A stretch of 64,000 nucleotides of DNA, taken from positions 3,100,001-3,164,000 of the forward strand of contig NZ_CP049838.1 of NCBI RefSeq assembly GCF_013085465.1. Direction: 5' to 3'. The stretch comes from Streptomyces asoensis (lineage in GTDB: Bacteria > Actinomycetota > Actinomycetes > Streptomycetales > Streptomycetaceae). Under the pieces are notes generated by a model that made no database searches, was not told the origin of the DNA, and was given only the letters and a program-made list of their open reading frames with translations. A program made the translations under genes and the position numbers. This document shows positions 25,559 through 34,490 of this stretch, piece by piece. Position 1 is the first letter of the stretch. Every line of letters begins with the position of its first letter.

Positions 25559-26560
25559 TCACGCTTCCTCGCCGGGATAGCGCACGCCGATCCGCTCGCG
25601 GACCGTGTCGAGGGTCCGCATCACCGCGAGGCTGCCGTCGAGCGGGACCAGCGGGGACTCGGTCTCGCCCGCCCGCAGCGCGCGCATGACCTCGCGCGCC
25701 TCGTGCCGGAACGTCGTCCGGGGTCCGTCGGCCGGGTCGGCGGCGAACTCCTCGGGGTCGCGCCCGTCGCGGTGCAGGACGAGGCGGTCGGGGTGGAAGA
25801 AGCCGGACGGGATGTCGATCCGGCCGCGTGAGCCGGTGACGGAGGCGGTGGTGCCCGTACCGCCGACGAGGGAGCAGTGCAGGGCGGCGAGCGCGCCGGA
25901 GTCCCAGGACAGGGCCAGGGCCGTCTGGAGGTCGACGCCCTCGGCGGAGAGGACGGCCTGGGCGGCGATGCCCGAGGGCGCGCCGAGCAGGAGGTGGGCG
26001 AAGGAGACCGGGTAGACGCCGAGGTCGAGGAGGGCGCCGCCGCCCTGGGCGGGGTCGCGCAGCCGGTGCGAGGGCGGGAAGGGTCCCTCGAGGCCGAAGT
26101 CGGCCTGCACGGTGCGGACCTCGCCGATCGCGCCGTCGTCGACGAGGGCCTTGAGGCGACGGATGACCGGGTTGCAGTACATCCACATGGCTTCCATGAG
26201 GAAGCGGTCGTGCTCCCGGGCCAGCGCGACCAGTTCCTCGGCCTCGCGCAGGTTCAGCGTGAACGCCTTCTCGCACAGCACGTTCCGCCCGGCCTCCAGG
26301 CAGAGTCCGGCGGCGGTGCGGTGGGCGGCGTGCGGGGTGGCGACGTAGACGACATCGATGTCCTCGTCGGCGGCGAGCGCGGCCCAGTCGCCGTAGGCCC
26401 GGGGTATGCCGAACCGGTCGGCGAACGCCTTCGCGGAGACCTCGGTGCGCGAGGCGACCGCGACGACCTCCGCGTCGGGCAGGTCGATCAGGTCCGCCGT
26501 GAACGCGGCGGCGATCCCGCCGGTCGCCAGGATGCCCCACCGCACCGTGTCCGTCGTCAT
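25559..26560 (-). CDS. Gfo/Idh/MocA family oxidoreductase
   Basis: 333 residues. The Rossmann start WGILATGGIAAAFTADL (about 8-24) binds NAD(P), YVATPHAAH is the conserved beta-strand 4 loop, and CEKAFTLN replaces the common CEKP motif. The C-terminal domain contains GGGALLDLGVYPV, typical for the family. Members oxidise or reduce sugars, inositols or dihydrodiols; the substrate here is unknown. ATG 26560 begins 87 bases from the divergent exporter gene. Confidence 0.88.
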   Translation of the reverse strand: MTTDTVRWGILATGGIAAAFTADLIDLPDAEVVAVASRTEVSAKAFADRFGIPRAYGDWAALAADEDIDVVYVATPHAAHRTAAGLCLEAGRNVLCEKAFTLNLREAEELVALAREHDRFLMEAMWMYCNPVIRRLKALVDDGAIGEVRTVQADFGLEGPFPPSHRLRDPAQGGGALLDLGVYPVSFAHLLLGAPSGIAAQAVLSAEGVDLQTALALSWDSGALAALHCSLVGGTGTTASVTGSRGRIDIPSGFFHPDRLVLHRDGRDPEEFAADPADGPRTTFRHEAREVMRALRAGETESPLVPLDGSLAVMRTLDTVRERIGVRYPGEEA

Positions 26561-26647
26561 ACCCCGCCCCGCCCTCGTGCCGTCCCAGCAGTGTGTTCGA
26601 GCTGAGAGCATAGGCGGCACAGATGTCGGAGAGGGAGGGGCGGCCGG

Positions 26648-27961
26648 ATGCCGGAGGGTGGGGCCATACCTGACGCGGCGCCGAAGGCCGTGACGGACCG
26701 GGACACGAGCATCGGCGAGGGAGCGGGGCCGGCGCTCTCCGCCCGGCGCCGGGCGGGGCTGCTCGTCACCCTCGTCCTGGGCGGGCTGACCGCCACTCCC
26801 CCGCTCTCGATGGACATGTACCTCCCGGCGCTGCCGGAGGTGACCCGCTCCCTGCACGCGCCCGCCGCGACCGTGCAGCTCACGCTGACCGCGTGCCTGG
26901 CCGGTATGGCGCTGGGGCAGCTGGTGGTCGGCCCGATGAGCGACCGGTGGGGGCGCAGGCGCCCGCTGCTGGCCGGACTCGTCGTCTACGTCGTGGCGAC
27001 CGCCCTGTGCGCCCTCGCGCCCACCGTCGAGCTGCTGGTCGCCTGCCGACTGGTGCAGGGGCTCGCGGGCGCGGCCGGCATCGTGATCGCGCGGGCCGTC
27101 GTACGCGATCTGTACGACGGCGTCGCGATGGCCCGGTTCTTCTCCACCCTCATGCTGATCTCCGGGGTCGCCCCGGTCGTGGCGCCGCTGATCGGCGCGC
27201 AGATCCTGCGGGCGACGGACTGGCGGGGCGTGTTCGTGCTCCTCACGGGGGTCGGGCTGCTGCTGGCCGTGGCCGTGTGGACCCGGCTGCCGGAGACGCT
27301 GCCCGCCGCCGAGCGCCACGCGGGCGGGGTAGGCGAGGCCCTGCGCTCGATGCGCCGACTGCTCGGCGACCTGCCCTTCACCGGCTACATGCTCACGGGC
27401 GGTTTCACCTTCGCCGCACTGTTCGCGTACATCAGCGCCTCGCCGTTCGTGGTCCAGGAGATCTACGGCGCCTCCCCGCAGACGTTCGGCCTGCTGTTCG
27501 GCGTGAACTCGGTCGGACTGGTACTGATCGGCCAGGTCAACGGCAGGGTGCTGGTGGGCCGCGTCCGGCTGGACCGGGTCCTGGCCGTCGGTCTCTCGGT
27601 CGTCGTGCTGGCCGCGACCGCCCTGCTGCTCATGACGACGGGTGTGTTCGGCGAGGTCGGGCTGGCGCCGGTGGCCGCCGCGCTGTTCGTCCTGATGTCC
27701 GCGATGGGCGTCACGCTGCCCAACGCGCAGACCCTCGCCCTGATGCGGGTCCGGCACTCCGCCGGGTCCGCCTCCGCGCTCCTCGGTACGTCCTCCTTCC
27801 TCATCGGCGCGATCGCCTCGCCGCTCGTCGGGATCGCCGGCGAGCACACGGCCGTCCCGATGGCCGTCGTCCAGTTGGCTGCCGCACTGGTGGCGGTGGC
27901 CTGCTTCGTGGGAATGTGCCGTCCCTGGACGAAGACGGGCGCGGAAGGAGCAGTGAGCTGA
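26648..27961 (+). CDS. Bcr/CflA family MFS drug exporter
   Basis: 437 residues, 12 helices. The family signature PPLSMDMYLPALPEVTRSL lies in the first helix region (about 53-71), and motif A is GPMSDRWGRRRPLLAG near 97-112. It exports bicyclomycin-, chloramphenicol- or peptide-like compounds by proton exchange. Its TGA stop overlaps the proposed CTG start of the following serine hydrolase (CTGA), so the two are translationally linked. Confidence 0.92.
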   Translation: MPEGGAIPDAAPKAVTDRDTSIGEGAGPALSARRRAGLLVTLVLGGLTATPPLSMDMYLPALPEVTRSLHAPAATVQLTLTACLAGMALGQLVVGPMSDRWGRRRPLLAGLVVYVVATALCALAPTVELLVACRLVQGLAGAAGIVIARAVVRDLYDGVAMARFFSTLMLISGVAPVVAPLIGAQILRATDWRGVFVLLTGVGLLLAVAVWTRLPETLPAAERHAGGVGEALRSMRRLLGDLPFTGYMLTGGFTFAALFAYISASPFVVQEIYGASPQTFGLLFGVNSVGLVLIGQVNGRVLVGRVRLDRVLAVGLSVVVLAATALLLMTTGVFGEVGLAPVAAALFVLMSAMGVTLPNAQTLALMRVRHSAGSASALLGTSSFLIGAIASPLVGIAGEHTAVPMAVVQLAAALVAVACFVGMCRPWTKTGAEGAVS

Positions 27962-29082
27962 GCGCACCGAGACTGCGCGTCGACACACCGGAACGGGCCG
28001 GGCTCGACCCGGCGGAGACGCGGCTCCTGGTCCGCGACGTCGTGGACCTCACCACCGGCGACCGGCCCTGGGCGGCGGGCGCCGTCGTGGTCGCCGGGCG
28101 CGGCCCGGTGATCGCCGTGCGGGAGGCGGTGGGCTGGGCGGTGCGGTACTCGGCGTACGACCCGGCGGCCGACGCGGGGGTGGAGCTCCCGGCCGGGGCG
28201 CGGATCCCGATGACCGTCGACACCCCTTTCGACCTGGCCTCCCTCACCAAGCTGTTCACCTCGGTGGCGGCGGTGCAGCAGATCGAGCGCGGCACCCTCG
28301 GCATCGACGCGCGGGTGGGCGCCTATCTGCCCGACTTCCACGCGGCCGCCGCCCACGGCATCACCGTCCGCCAGCTCCTCACCCACACCTCCGGGCTGCG
28401 CCCCGAGCTGCCCCTGTACGAGTGCGCGGACGACACCCAGCGGTGGGGGCTGCTCCGCGCGGAGGCGCCGATCGGCGCACCGGGCACGTACATGTACTCG
28501 GACCTGAACATGCTGCTGCTCCAGCAGCTCCTGGAGCGGCTGACCGGCCGCACCCTCGACGTCCTCGTGCGGGAGGGGATCACCCGTCCGCTGGGCATGG
28601 CCTCGACCGACTTCGGCCCCTGCCCCGGCGCGGCGGCGACCGAGGACCAGCGGCGGCCGTGGGCGAAGGCGGACCGGGGGATGCTGCGGGGCGTGGTGCA
28701 CGACGAGAACGCCTGGGCGCTGGGCGGTGTGGCCGGTCACGCGGGGCTGTTCTCCACGGCCCACGACCTCGCGGTGTTCTGCCGCACCCTGCTGTCGGGC
28801 GGTTCGTACGGTCCCGCCCGCATCCTCGGCCCCGACTTCGTGGAACTCCTGCTGACCCCGCCGGGGCTGGGCTTCGCGGTGGACCAGTCGTGGTTCATGG
28901 GCGAGCTGGCGGGCGAGGGCGCGGCGGGGCACACGGGGTTCACCGGGACCTCGCTGGTACTGGATCCGGCGACGGACACGTTCATGGTGCTGCTGGCGAA
29001 CACGGTGCATCCGAGGAGACGGGTGCCGGACAGCGGGCCGCGGGCTCTGGTGGGGACGCGGTTGGCGATGGCGGTGCGGTAA
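27958..29082 (+). CDS. Serine hydrolase, class C beta-lactamase family
   Basis: 374 residues if started at CTG 27958. AAGGAG lies seven bases upstream of this CTG, which overlaps the exporter stop as CTGA. No ATG, GTG or TTG occurs before residue 27, and the family-like PERAGLDPAE segment lies upstream of that point. Catalytic motifs are SLTK (Ser95, Lys98), YSD near 179 (the YxN element) and HTGFTG near 324 (KTG equivalent). No signal peptide is visible, so it is probably cytoplasmic and may be an esterase or peptidase rather than a lactamase. Confidence 0.85.
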   Translation: MSAPRLRVDTPERAGLDPAETRLLVRDVVDLTTGDRPWAAGAVVVAGRGPVIAVREAVGWAVRYSAYDPAADAGVELPAGARIPMTVDTPFDLASLTKLFTSVAAVQQIERGTLGIDARVGAYLPDFHAAAAHGITVRQLLTHTSGLRPELPLYECADDTQRWGLLRAEAPIGAPGTYMYSDLNMLLLQQLLERLTGRTLDVLVREGITRPLGMASTDFGPCPGAAATEDQRRPWAKADRGMLRGVVHDENAWALGGVAGHAGLFSTAHDLAVFCRTLLSGGSYGPARILGPDFVELLLTPPGLGFAVDQSWFMGELAGEGAAGHTGFTGTSLVLDPATDTFMVLLANTVHPRRRVPDSGPRALVGTRLAMAVR

Positions 29083-29142
29083 AGGCGGGGCGGTGAGGGC
29101 GGTGCGGTGAGGGCAGCCGCCCGGACCTGAGAAAATCCGGGG

Positions 29143-30129
29143 GTGAACGTCTCCGTATCCGTTTCCGAGACCCTCCGCGGTGCCCTGACGGACCTGCTCG
29201 ACGGGCTGCCGCCCAAGCAGGCCGGACAGGCCGTCGAGCGGCTCATCGCCAACTACCGGGGCGCCACCCCCACCGACGCCCCCATCCTGCGCGACCGGGC
29301 GGACGTGGCCGCGTACGCCGCGTACCGGATGCCGGCGACCTTCGAGGCGGTGCGGTCGGCGCTGGAGGCGTTCGCGGACGCCGTACCGCAGTGGTCGCCG
29401 GCCGGTCATGTGGACGTCGGAGGCGGCACGGGTGCGGCGACCTGGGCGGTGAGTTCCACCTGGGACGGGACGCGCCCGGTGACCGTGCTCGACTGGGCGG
29501 AGCCCGCCCTGGCCCTCGGCCGCGAGATCGCCGCCGCGAACCCGGCGTTGCGCGACGCCCGCTGGCAGCGCGCCCGCATCGGCACGGCCCTCGCCCTGGA
29601 CCCCACGGACCTGGTCACCGTCTCCTACGTCCTCAACGAGCTGGCGGCCCCCGACCGGGCCGTGCTGGTGGACGCCGCCGCGTCGGCCGCGCAGGCCGTG
29701 GTGATCGTCGAACCGGGCACCCCGGACGGCTACGCCCGGGTGATCGAGGCCCGCGACCGGCTGATCGCCGCCGGGTTCCGGGTCGCCGCGCCCTGCCCGC
29801 ACAGCGCGGCCTGTCCGATCGTGCCCGGCACGGACTGGTGCCACTTCTCGGCGCGGGTCAGCCGCTCCTCCCTGCACCGGCAGGTCAAGGGCGGCTCGCT
29901 GCCCTACGAGGACGAGAAGTTCAGCTATGTCGCGGCCGCCCGCTTCCCCGTCTCCCCCGTCTCCGCCCGGGTGGTCCGGCGGCCGCAGATCCGCAAGGGC
30001 CAGGTGCTCCTCGACCTGTGCGAGACCGAGGAGCGGCTGAGCCGTACGACGGTGACGAAGAAGCACGGCGACCTGTACCGGGCGGCCCGGGACGCCGACT
30101 GGGGCGACGCCTGGCCGCCGGCCCCGTGA
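29143..30129 (+). CDS. Rsm22-family methyltransferase-like ribosome assembly protein
   Basis: 328 residues, GTG start. The SAM-binding GHVDVGGGTGAATWAV lies near 86-101, followed by VTVSYVLNEL near 163. Cysteines at 218, 224 and 233 (in CPHSAAC and DWCHF) and 293 (LLDLC) reproduce the four-Cys arrangement of Rsm22/METTL17 proteins, where it holds an iron-sulfur cluster. The mitochondrial relatives bind the small ribosomal subunit. A basic C-terminus (TVTKKHGDLYR) could bind RNA. It is the last gene of its strand before a convergent phosphatase. Confidence 0.87.
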   Translation: MNVSVSVSETLRGALTDLLDGLPPKQAGQAVERLIANYRGATPTDAPILRDRADVAAYAAYRMPATFEAVRSALEAFADAVPQWSPAGHVDVGGGTGAATWAVSSTWDGTRPVTVLDWAEPALALGREIAAANPALRDARWQRARIGTALALDPTDLVTVSYVLNELAAPDRAVLVDAAASAAQAVVIVEPGTPDGYARVIEARDRLIAAGFRVAAPCPHSAACPIVPGTDWCHFSARVSRSSLHRQVKGGSLPYEDEKFSYVAAARFPVSPVSARVVRRPQIRKGQVLLDLCETEERLSRTTVTKKHGDLYRAARDADWGDAWPPAP

Positions 30130-30150
30130 GCTTCGCGGCCCGGGCCCGTC

Positions 30151-31791
30151 CTAGGCGGGCTTGAGCCCCTGGTCGCCGACCTCCGTCACGAAGGACCCGG
30201 CCGTGGTGAGGGGGGCGCCCTGCGTGGTGACGTACGGGACCGTTTTGAAGTCGGCGCGGGCGAGGTCGCGGCCGAGCGAGACGGTCGCGTAGCCGCGCAG
30301 GCCGTTGTAGAACTTCAGGTGCGGGTTGGCGGCCATGAAGGTGGCCCAGTTGGCGGGCTTCGCCGAGCCGTTGCCGCCGCTGGAGATCGACGAGGTGACG
30401 ATCTCCGTGCCGAGCGTCTTCGACGCCGGGTCGGCGAAGTCCCGCTTGATGTCGAAGCCGTAGTGCACATGGACGTCGCCGGTGAGGACCATCAGGTTCT
30501 CGACACCGGCGGCCTGCGCGCCGGCCAGGATCCGCTCGCGGGAGGCCGGGTAGCCGTCCCAGGAGTCCATGGAGACCTGGGACGGCACGGCGGTGGAGTT
30601 GTACCGCTGGGCGAAGGTGACCTGCTGCGGGACCACGTTCCACAGGGCGCGCGAGCGGTGCCAGCCGTCGATCAGCCACCGCTCCTGGGCACCGCCGGTC
30701 AGGGTGCGGGCCGGGTCCTCCGACTCCGGTCCGGGGACCCGCCAGCCGTCGCCGTACGCCTGGTCGGAGCGGTACTGGCGGGTGTCGAGGACGTCGAACT
30801 GGGCGAGCCGGCCCCAGTGCAGCCGCCGGTAGAGCCTGAGGTCGGGGCCGTCGGGGAGTTGCGGGCGGCGCAGCGGCTGGTTCTCCCAGTAGGCGCGGTA
30901 GGCGGCGGCCCGGCGGATGAGGAACTCCTCGGCGGGGTCGTCGTTCTCCGACACCGCGCCCGCGTAGTTGTTCTCGGTCTCGTGGTCGTCCCAGGTGACG
31001 ACGAACGGGTGGGCGGCGTGCGCGGCCAGCAGGTCGGGGTCGGACTTGTACAGCGCGTACTTGAGGCGGTAGTCGTCCAGCGTCACCATCTCGTGGCCGT
31101 AGACGGTGGGCACGGTCCCGGCCGGGTAGGCGCGGGCGCCGCCGACGCCGCTGACGGCGTACTCGTAGAGGTAGTCGCCGAGGTGCAGGACGAGGTCCAC
31201 GTCGTCCTCGGCGAGGTGCTTGTACGCGGTGAAGTAGCCCTGGTCGTAGCGCTGGCAGGAGACCACGCCGACGGTGAGGGCGGCCGCCTGGGCGCCGAGG
31301 GCGGGGGCGGTGCGGGTGCGGCCGGTGCGGCTGATCCAGGTGCCCGCCTTGAAGCGGTAGTAGTACACGCGGTCGTTCTCGAGGCCGTCGACCTGGACGT
31401 GCACGCTGTGGCCGAACTCCGGGTGCGCGAGGGCGGTGCCGCGTCTGACGGGCCGGCGGAAGGTCTCGTCGCGGGCCAGTTCCCAGTGCACGGTGATCCG
31501 CTCGGCGGGCAGTCCGCCGTCCGCCTGGTACGGGGCGGGCGCGAGGCGGGTCCAGAGGAGGACGGAGCCGGGCAGCGGGTCGCCGGAGGCGACGCCGAGG
31601 GTGAAGGGGTCGTCGGTGAGTCGTGCCGGGTCGAGTTCGGCGGCGGCCGCGGTACCGGCGGCGGGCAGGTTCACCGTGAAGGCGAGCGCGGCGGCGGCCG
31701 CGGTGCCGGTGAGGAAGCGACGGCGCCCCAAGTGGCGGGCGGTGGCGCGGAGTTCGGGGGCATGTTGGGACTGGTGGGCTGCGGGTGTCAT
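30151..31791 (-). CDS. phoD: Secreted PhoD-like alkaline phosphatase/phosphodiesterase
   Basis: 546 residues. A Tat signal ([17 protein letters not shown] at about 22-38) precedes an N-terminal Ig-like domain (about 55-150) and the metallophosphatase domain with [36 protein letters not shown] and [11 protein letters not shown], which carry the Fe/Ca ligands of PhoD. It releases phosphate from organic esters outside the cell. ATG 31791 is chosen because GGAGG sits six bases upstream; longer upstream starts lack a site and would bury the Tat signal. No Pho box is obvious to me in the 157-base divergent gap. Confidence 0.93.
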   Translation of the reverse strand: MTPAAHQSQHAPELRATARHLGRRRFLTGTAAAAALAFTVNLPAAGTAAAAELDPARLTDDPFTLGVASGDPLPGSVLLWTRLAPAPYQADGGLPAERITVHWELARDETFRRPVRRGTALAHPEFGHSVHVQVDGLENDRVYYYRFKAGTWISRTGRTRTAPALGAQAAALTVGVVSCQRYDQGYFTAYKHLAEDDVDLVLHLGDYLYEYAVSGVGGARAYPAGTVPTVYGHEMVTLDDYRLKYALYKSDPDLLAAHAAHPFVVTWDDHETENNYAGAVSENDDPAEEFLIRRAAAYRAYWENQPLRRPQLPDGPDLRLYRRLHWGRLAQFDVLDTRQYRSDQAYGDGWRVPGPESEDPARTLTGGAQERWLIDGWHRSRALWNVVPQQVTFAQRYNSTAVPSQVSMDSWDGYPASRERILAGAQAAGVENLMVLTGDVHVHYGFDIKRDFADPASKTLGTEIVTSSISSGGNGSAKPANWATFMAANPHLKFYNGLRGYATVSLGRDLARADFKTVPYVTTQGAPLTTAGSFVTEVGDQGLKPA

Positions 31792-31948
31792 TCCGGTCCT
31801 CCCCAGAAAATGGCGACAGGAGGCATTGCAGTGGCCGGAGACGGCCCGGGGGCATCGCTGGGTTGGCGCGTACACAACAGTCGGATGTCGGACGCGTGAG
31901 TTCCGCATGCCGGATCCGAGGGGTGGGGCTCACGTACGCTGCTGGCCC

Positions 31949-32791
31949 ATGAATGCCGAGAACGCCGAAAGCGCCGAGAACGCCGAGGACACCCGGGACG
32001 CCCAGGACACCCGGGACACCCGGGCCGCCGGACGATCCGCCGGGCGGACGAAGATCGCGATCGTCACCGGCGCCGGTTCCGGGATCGGACGGGCGGTGTC
32101 CGTGGAACTGCTGCGCGCGGGCTGGTCGGTGGCGCTGGCCGGGCGGCGCGCCGAGACCCTGGAGGCGACGGCCGCGCTGGTGCCCGGGGGCACGGGTCTC
32201 GCCGTACGGACGGACGTCTCACGCCCCGAGGAGGTGACGGCCCTCTTCGACGCCGTGCGTGACCGCTTCGGGCGGCTGGACCTGCTGTTCAACAACGCGG
32301 GCACGTTCGGCCCGGGTGGCGTGCCGTTCGAGGACCTCCCCTACGACGCCTGGCGGCACGTGGTGGACACCAACCTCAACGGGGCGTTCCTGTGCGCGCA
32401 GGGGGCGTACCGGCAGATGAAGGAGCAGAACCCCCGAGGCGGCCGGATCATCAACAACGGGTCCATCTCGGCGCACACGCCCCGCCCGCTGTCGGCGCCC
32501 TACACGGCGACCAAGCACGCCCTCACCGGCCTGACGAAGTCCCTTTCGCTGGACGGCCGGGCGTACGACATCGCGGTCGGCCAGATCGACATCGGCAACG
32601 CGGCCACCGACATGACGGCGCGGATGCAGACGGGCGCGTTGCAGGCGAGCGGCGAGACCGCGCCGGAACCGGTGATGGACGTCGCCGACGTGGCGCGCAC
32701 GGTGCGGCACATGGCGGAGCTGCCGCTGGAGGCGAACGTGCAGTTCGTGACGGTGCTGGCGACGGCGATGCCGTACGTGGGACGGGGCTGA
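31949..32791 (+). CDS. Short-chain dehydrogenase with acidic repeat N-terminus
   Basis: 280 residues. The first 30 residues are a low-complexity run of Asn-Ala-Glu and Asp-Thr-Arg units, encoded by short tandem DNA repeats. The SDR core starts near residue 35: cofactor motif [12 protein letters not shown] near 117, and catalytic Ser plus YTATK near 182-186. It would reduce or oxidise a small alcohol/ketone with NAD(P). Substrate unknown. It is divergent from phoD. Confidence 0.87.
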   Translation: MNAENAESAENAEDTRDAQDTRDTRAAGRSAGRTKIAIVTGAGSGIGRAVSVELLRAGWSVALAGRRAETLEATAALVPGGTGLAVRTDVSRPEEVTALFDAVRDRFGRLDLLFNNAGTFGPGGVPFEDLPYDAWRHVVDTNLNGAFLCAQGAYRQMKEQNPRGGRIINNGSISAHTPRPLSAPYTATKHALTGLTKSLSLDGRAYDIAVGQIDIGNAATDMTARMQTGALQASGETAPEPVMDVADVARTVRHMAELPLEANVQFVTVLATAMPYVGRG

Positions 32792-32994
32792 GGGCGCGCG
32801 CCGAGGGCGGGCCGTGGGCGGCACCTCGGCCGCCCACAGGTCGTCAACTCCTCAACCTGCACAAGCGGAGTTTCTCCGTCCGCACCATTGCGGCCGGTAG
32901 CGGACTTATGCTCAACTCTTCTCCACGAGAACTTCACACTTGGGGCACGACAGTTCCGCACCGGACGACCGCAAAGCCACACCGAGGGGGGAGG

Positions 32995-33074
32995 GGCAGC
33001 CGTCCCATGGCACCGGGTGGGGGTGGACCTCGCTGGGACCGCGAGGTACGCACCGGCGCCGTGGGACGGCTGCC
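32995..33074. terminator. Large nested hairpin after the D-Ala carboxypeptidase gene
   Basis: Arms 32995-33016 and 33053-33074 (22 bases each, starting GGCAGCCGTCCCA) pair with two mismatches. Inside, ACCTCGC (33027-33033) pairs with GCGAGGT (33041-33047). It begins seven bases beyond the carboxypeptidase stop and probably ends that transcript, and also that of the convergent SDR. The remaining 32792-32994 shows no gene I can support. Confidence 0.65.
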
Positions 33075-33080
33075 GCACCA

Positions 33081-34268
33081 TCAACTCGCGGGCGGTACCT
33101 CGCCGGAACGGCGCCGACGCCGGCGCAGCGTGTACGCCCCGCCCGCCAGCAGCGCCACCGCTCCCGCGGCCCCGCCGAGCGCGCCCCACCCGTCCGCCCC
33201 GCCGCCGTCCCCCGCCGACGAGGCCTCCGCCCCGGCACGCGGCGCCTTCCCCGCGGACGACCCGCCCGCCCTGGTCCCGCCCTCGCTCAACGCCTCGACC
33301 AGCGTCCCCACCGCCCGCGCCGAACTCCCCTGCGCGAAGCCCCAGTCGAGCAGCGCGGCCGTCTCCTCGTAGACGGCGTTGTGGCCGCTCTTCGGATGCA
33401 GCACGGTGACGACGAGGGTGCGCCCCGCGCGGGTCGCGGCGCCGGTGAAGGTGTTGCCGGCGTTGCTGGTGAAGCCGTTCTTCACGCCGATCATGCCCGG
33501 GTACGGCGTCACCCCGTACGTGCCCGACAGCAGCCGGTCGGTGTTCTCGATGCGGAGGGTCTTGCCGCCCCCGGCCGGGAACCGGGCGGCCCTGGTGCCG
33601 CAGTAGGCACGGAAGTCGGCGTCGCGCAGGCCGTGCCGGGCGAAGAGGGCGAGGTCGTAGGCGGAGGACAGCTGGCCGTCGTGGTCGTAGCCGTCGGGGC
33701 TGACGACATGGGTGTCCAGCGCCTGGAGGTCGACCGCCCTCGCCTGCATCTCGGCGACCGTCTTCGCGACCCCGCCGTTCATCCGGGCGAGCACCTGCAC
33801 GGCGTCGTTGCCCGAGCGCAGGAACACGCCCTGCCACAACTGCTCGACGGTGTAGGTGATCCCGGCCTCGACGCCGACGAGGCTGGAGCCGGACGGGATG
33901 CCGGCCAGGTCCGCGTCGGTCACCAGGTAGCGCTCGGTGCGCTCGAACCTGTCCAGCAGGGTGTCGGCGAACAGCATCTTCAGCGTGGAGGCGGGCGCGA
34001 CCCGCAGATGCGCACGGTAGGAGGCGAGCACCTCGCCGCTGTCCTGGTCGGCGAGCAGCCAGGCCCGGGCGGTGAGCTTCTTCGGCAGGGCGCCGCCCCC
34101 GTTCACCTGGACGCCGTCGGCGACGAGCCGCGCACCGCCGACCACCACGTCGGACGCGGCCGCGGCCGGAGTCGCGGCGAGCGGTGCGGCGGTCAGTGGC
34201 GCGGTGGCCGCGAGGGCCAGCAGGGAGCGCCGGGACAGGCGCGGGGAAGGGCGCGAGAATGCGTGCAC
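33081..34268 (-). CDS. D-alanyl-D-alanine carboxypeptidase, S11 family
   Basis: 395 residues from GTG 34268. A signal peptide with SRRSLLALAATAPLTA leads to an S11 penicillin-binding domain: SxxK as PASTLK (Ser94, Lys97), SGN near 150 and KNG in place of KTG near 235. A Ser/Ala/Gly linker and a C-terminal membrane anchor followed by six Arg (about 360-390) fix it to the outer face of the membrane. It trims the terminal D-Ala of peptidoglycan stem peptides. The start is uncertain: no strong binding site, and a longer in-frame start at 34367 exists. Confidence 0.9.
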   Translation of the reverse strand: MHAFSRPSPRLSRRSLLALAATAPLTAAPLAATPAAAASDVVVGGARLVADGVQVNGGGALPKKLTARAWLLADQDSGEVLASYRAHLRVAPASTLKMLFADTLLDRFERTERYLVTDADLAGIPSGSSLVGVEAGITYTVEQLWQGVFLRSGNDAVQVLARMNGGVAKTVAEMQARAVDLQALDTHVVSPDGYDHDGQLSSAYDLALFARHGLRDADFRAYCGTRAARFPAGGGKTLRIENTDRLLSGTYGVTPYPGMIGVKNGFTSNAGNTFTGAATRAGRTLVVTVLHPKSGHNAVYEETAALLDWGFAQGSSARAVGTLVEALSEGGTRAGGSSAGKAPRAGAEASSAGDGGGADGWGALGGAAGAVALLAGGAYTLRRRRRRSGEVPPAS

Positions 34269-34490
34269 TGCGGGACCGTACAAGGGGATTCGGGGAAAAG
34301 GAAATCCCCAGCCAACCCCTGCCACCTGGGAAAAGCCCCTCCACAGCCTAGGAATCAGCTGTCTCAAGGAATTCTGATCCGGCCGCCCGCATTCTCAGTT
34401 CTTACACATCCTTTACTCAGGACGACTCAAAGGTTTCTCCCTAGGTTGTGGCCGCGCCCACAGCGGGCGCCAAGAACCTTAGGGAACGGG

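Noticed and set aside
32792..33080. Possible gene in the gap after the SDR gene
   Set aside because: The open frame there continues an out-of-frame reading of the SDR gene and passes through the large hairpin; no start with a binding site and no domain.
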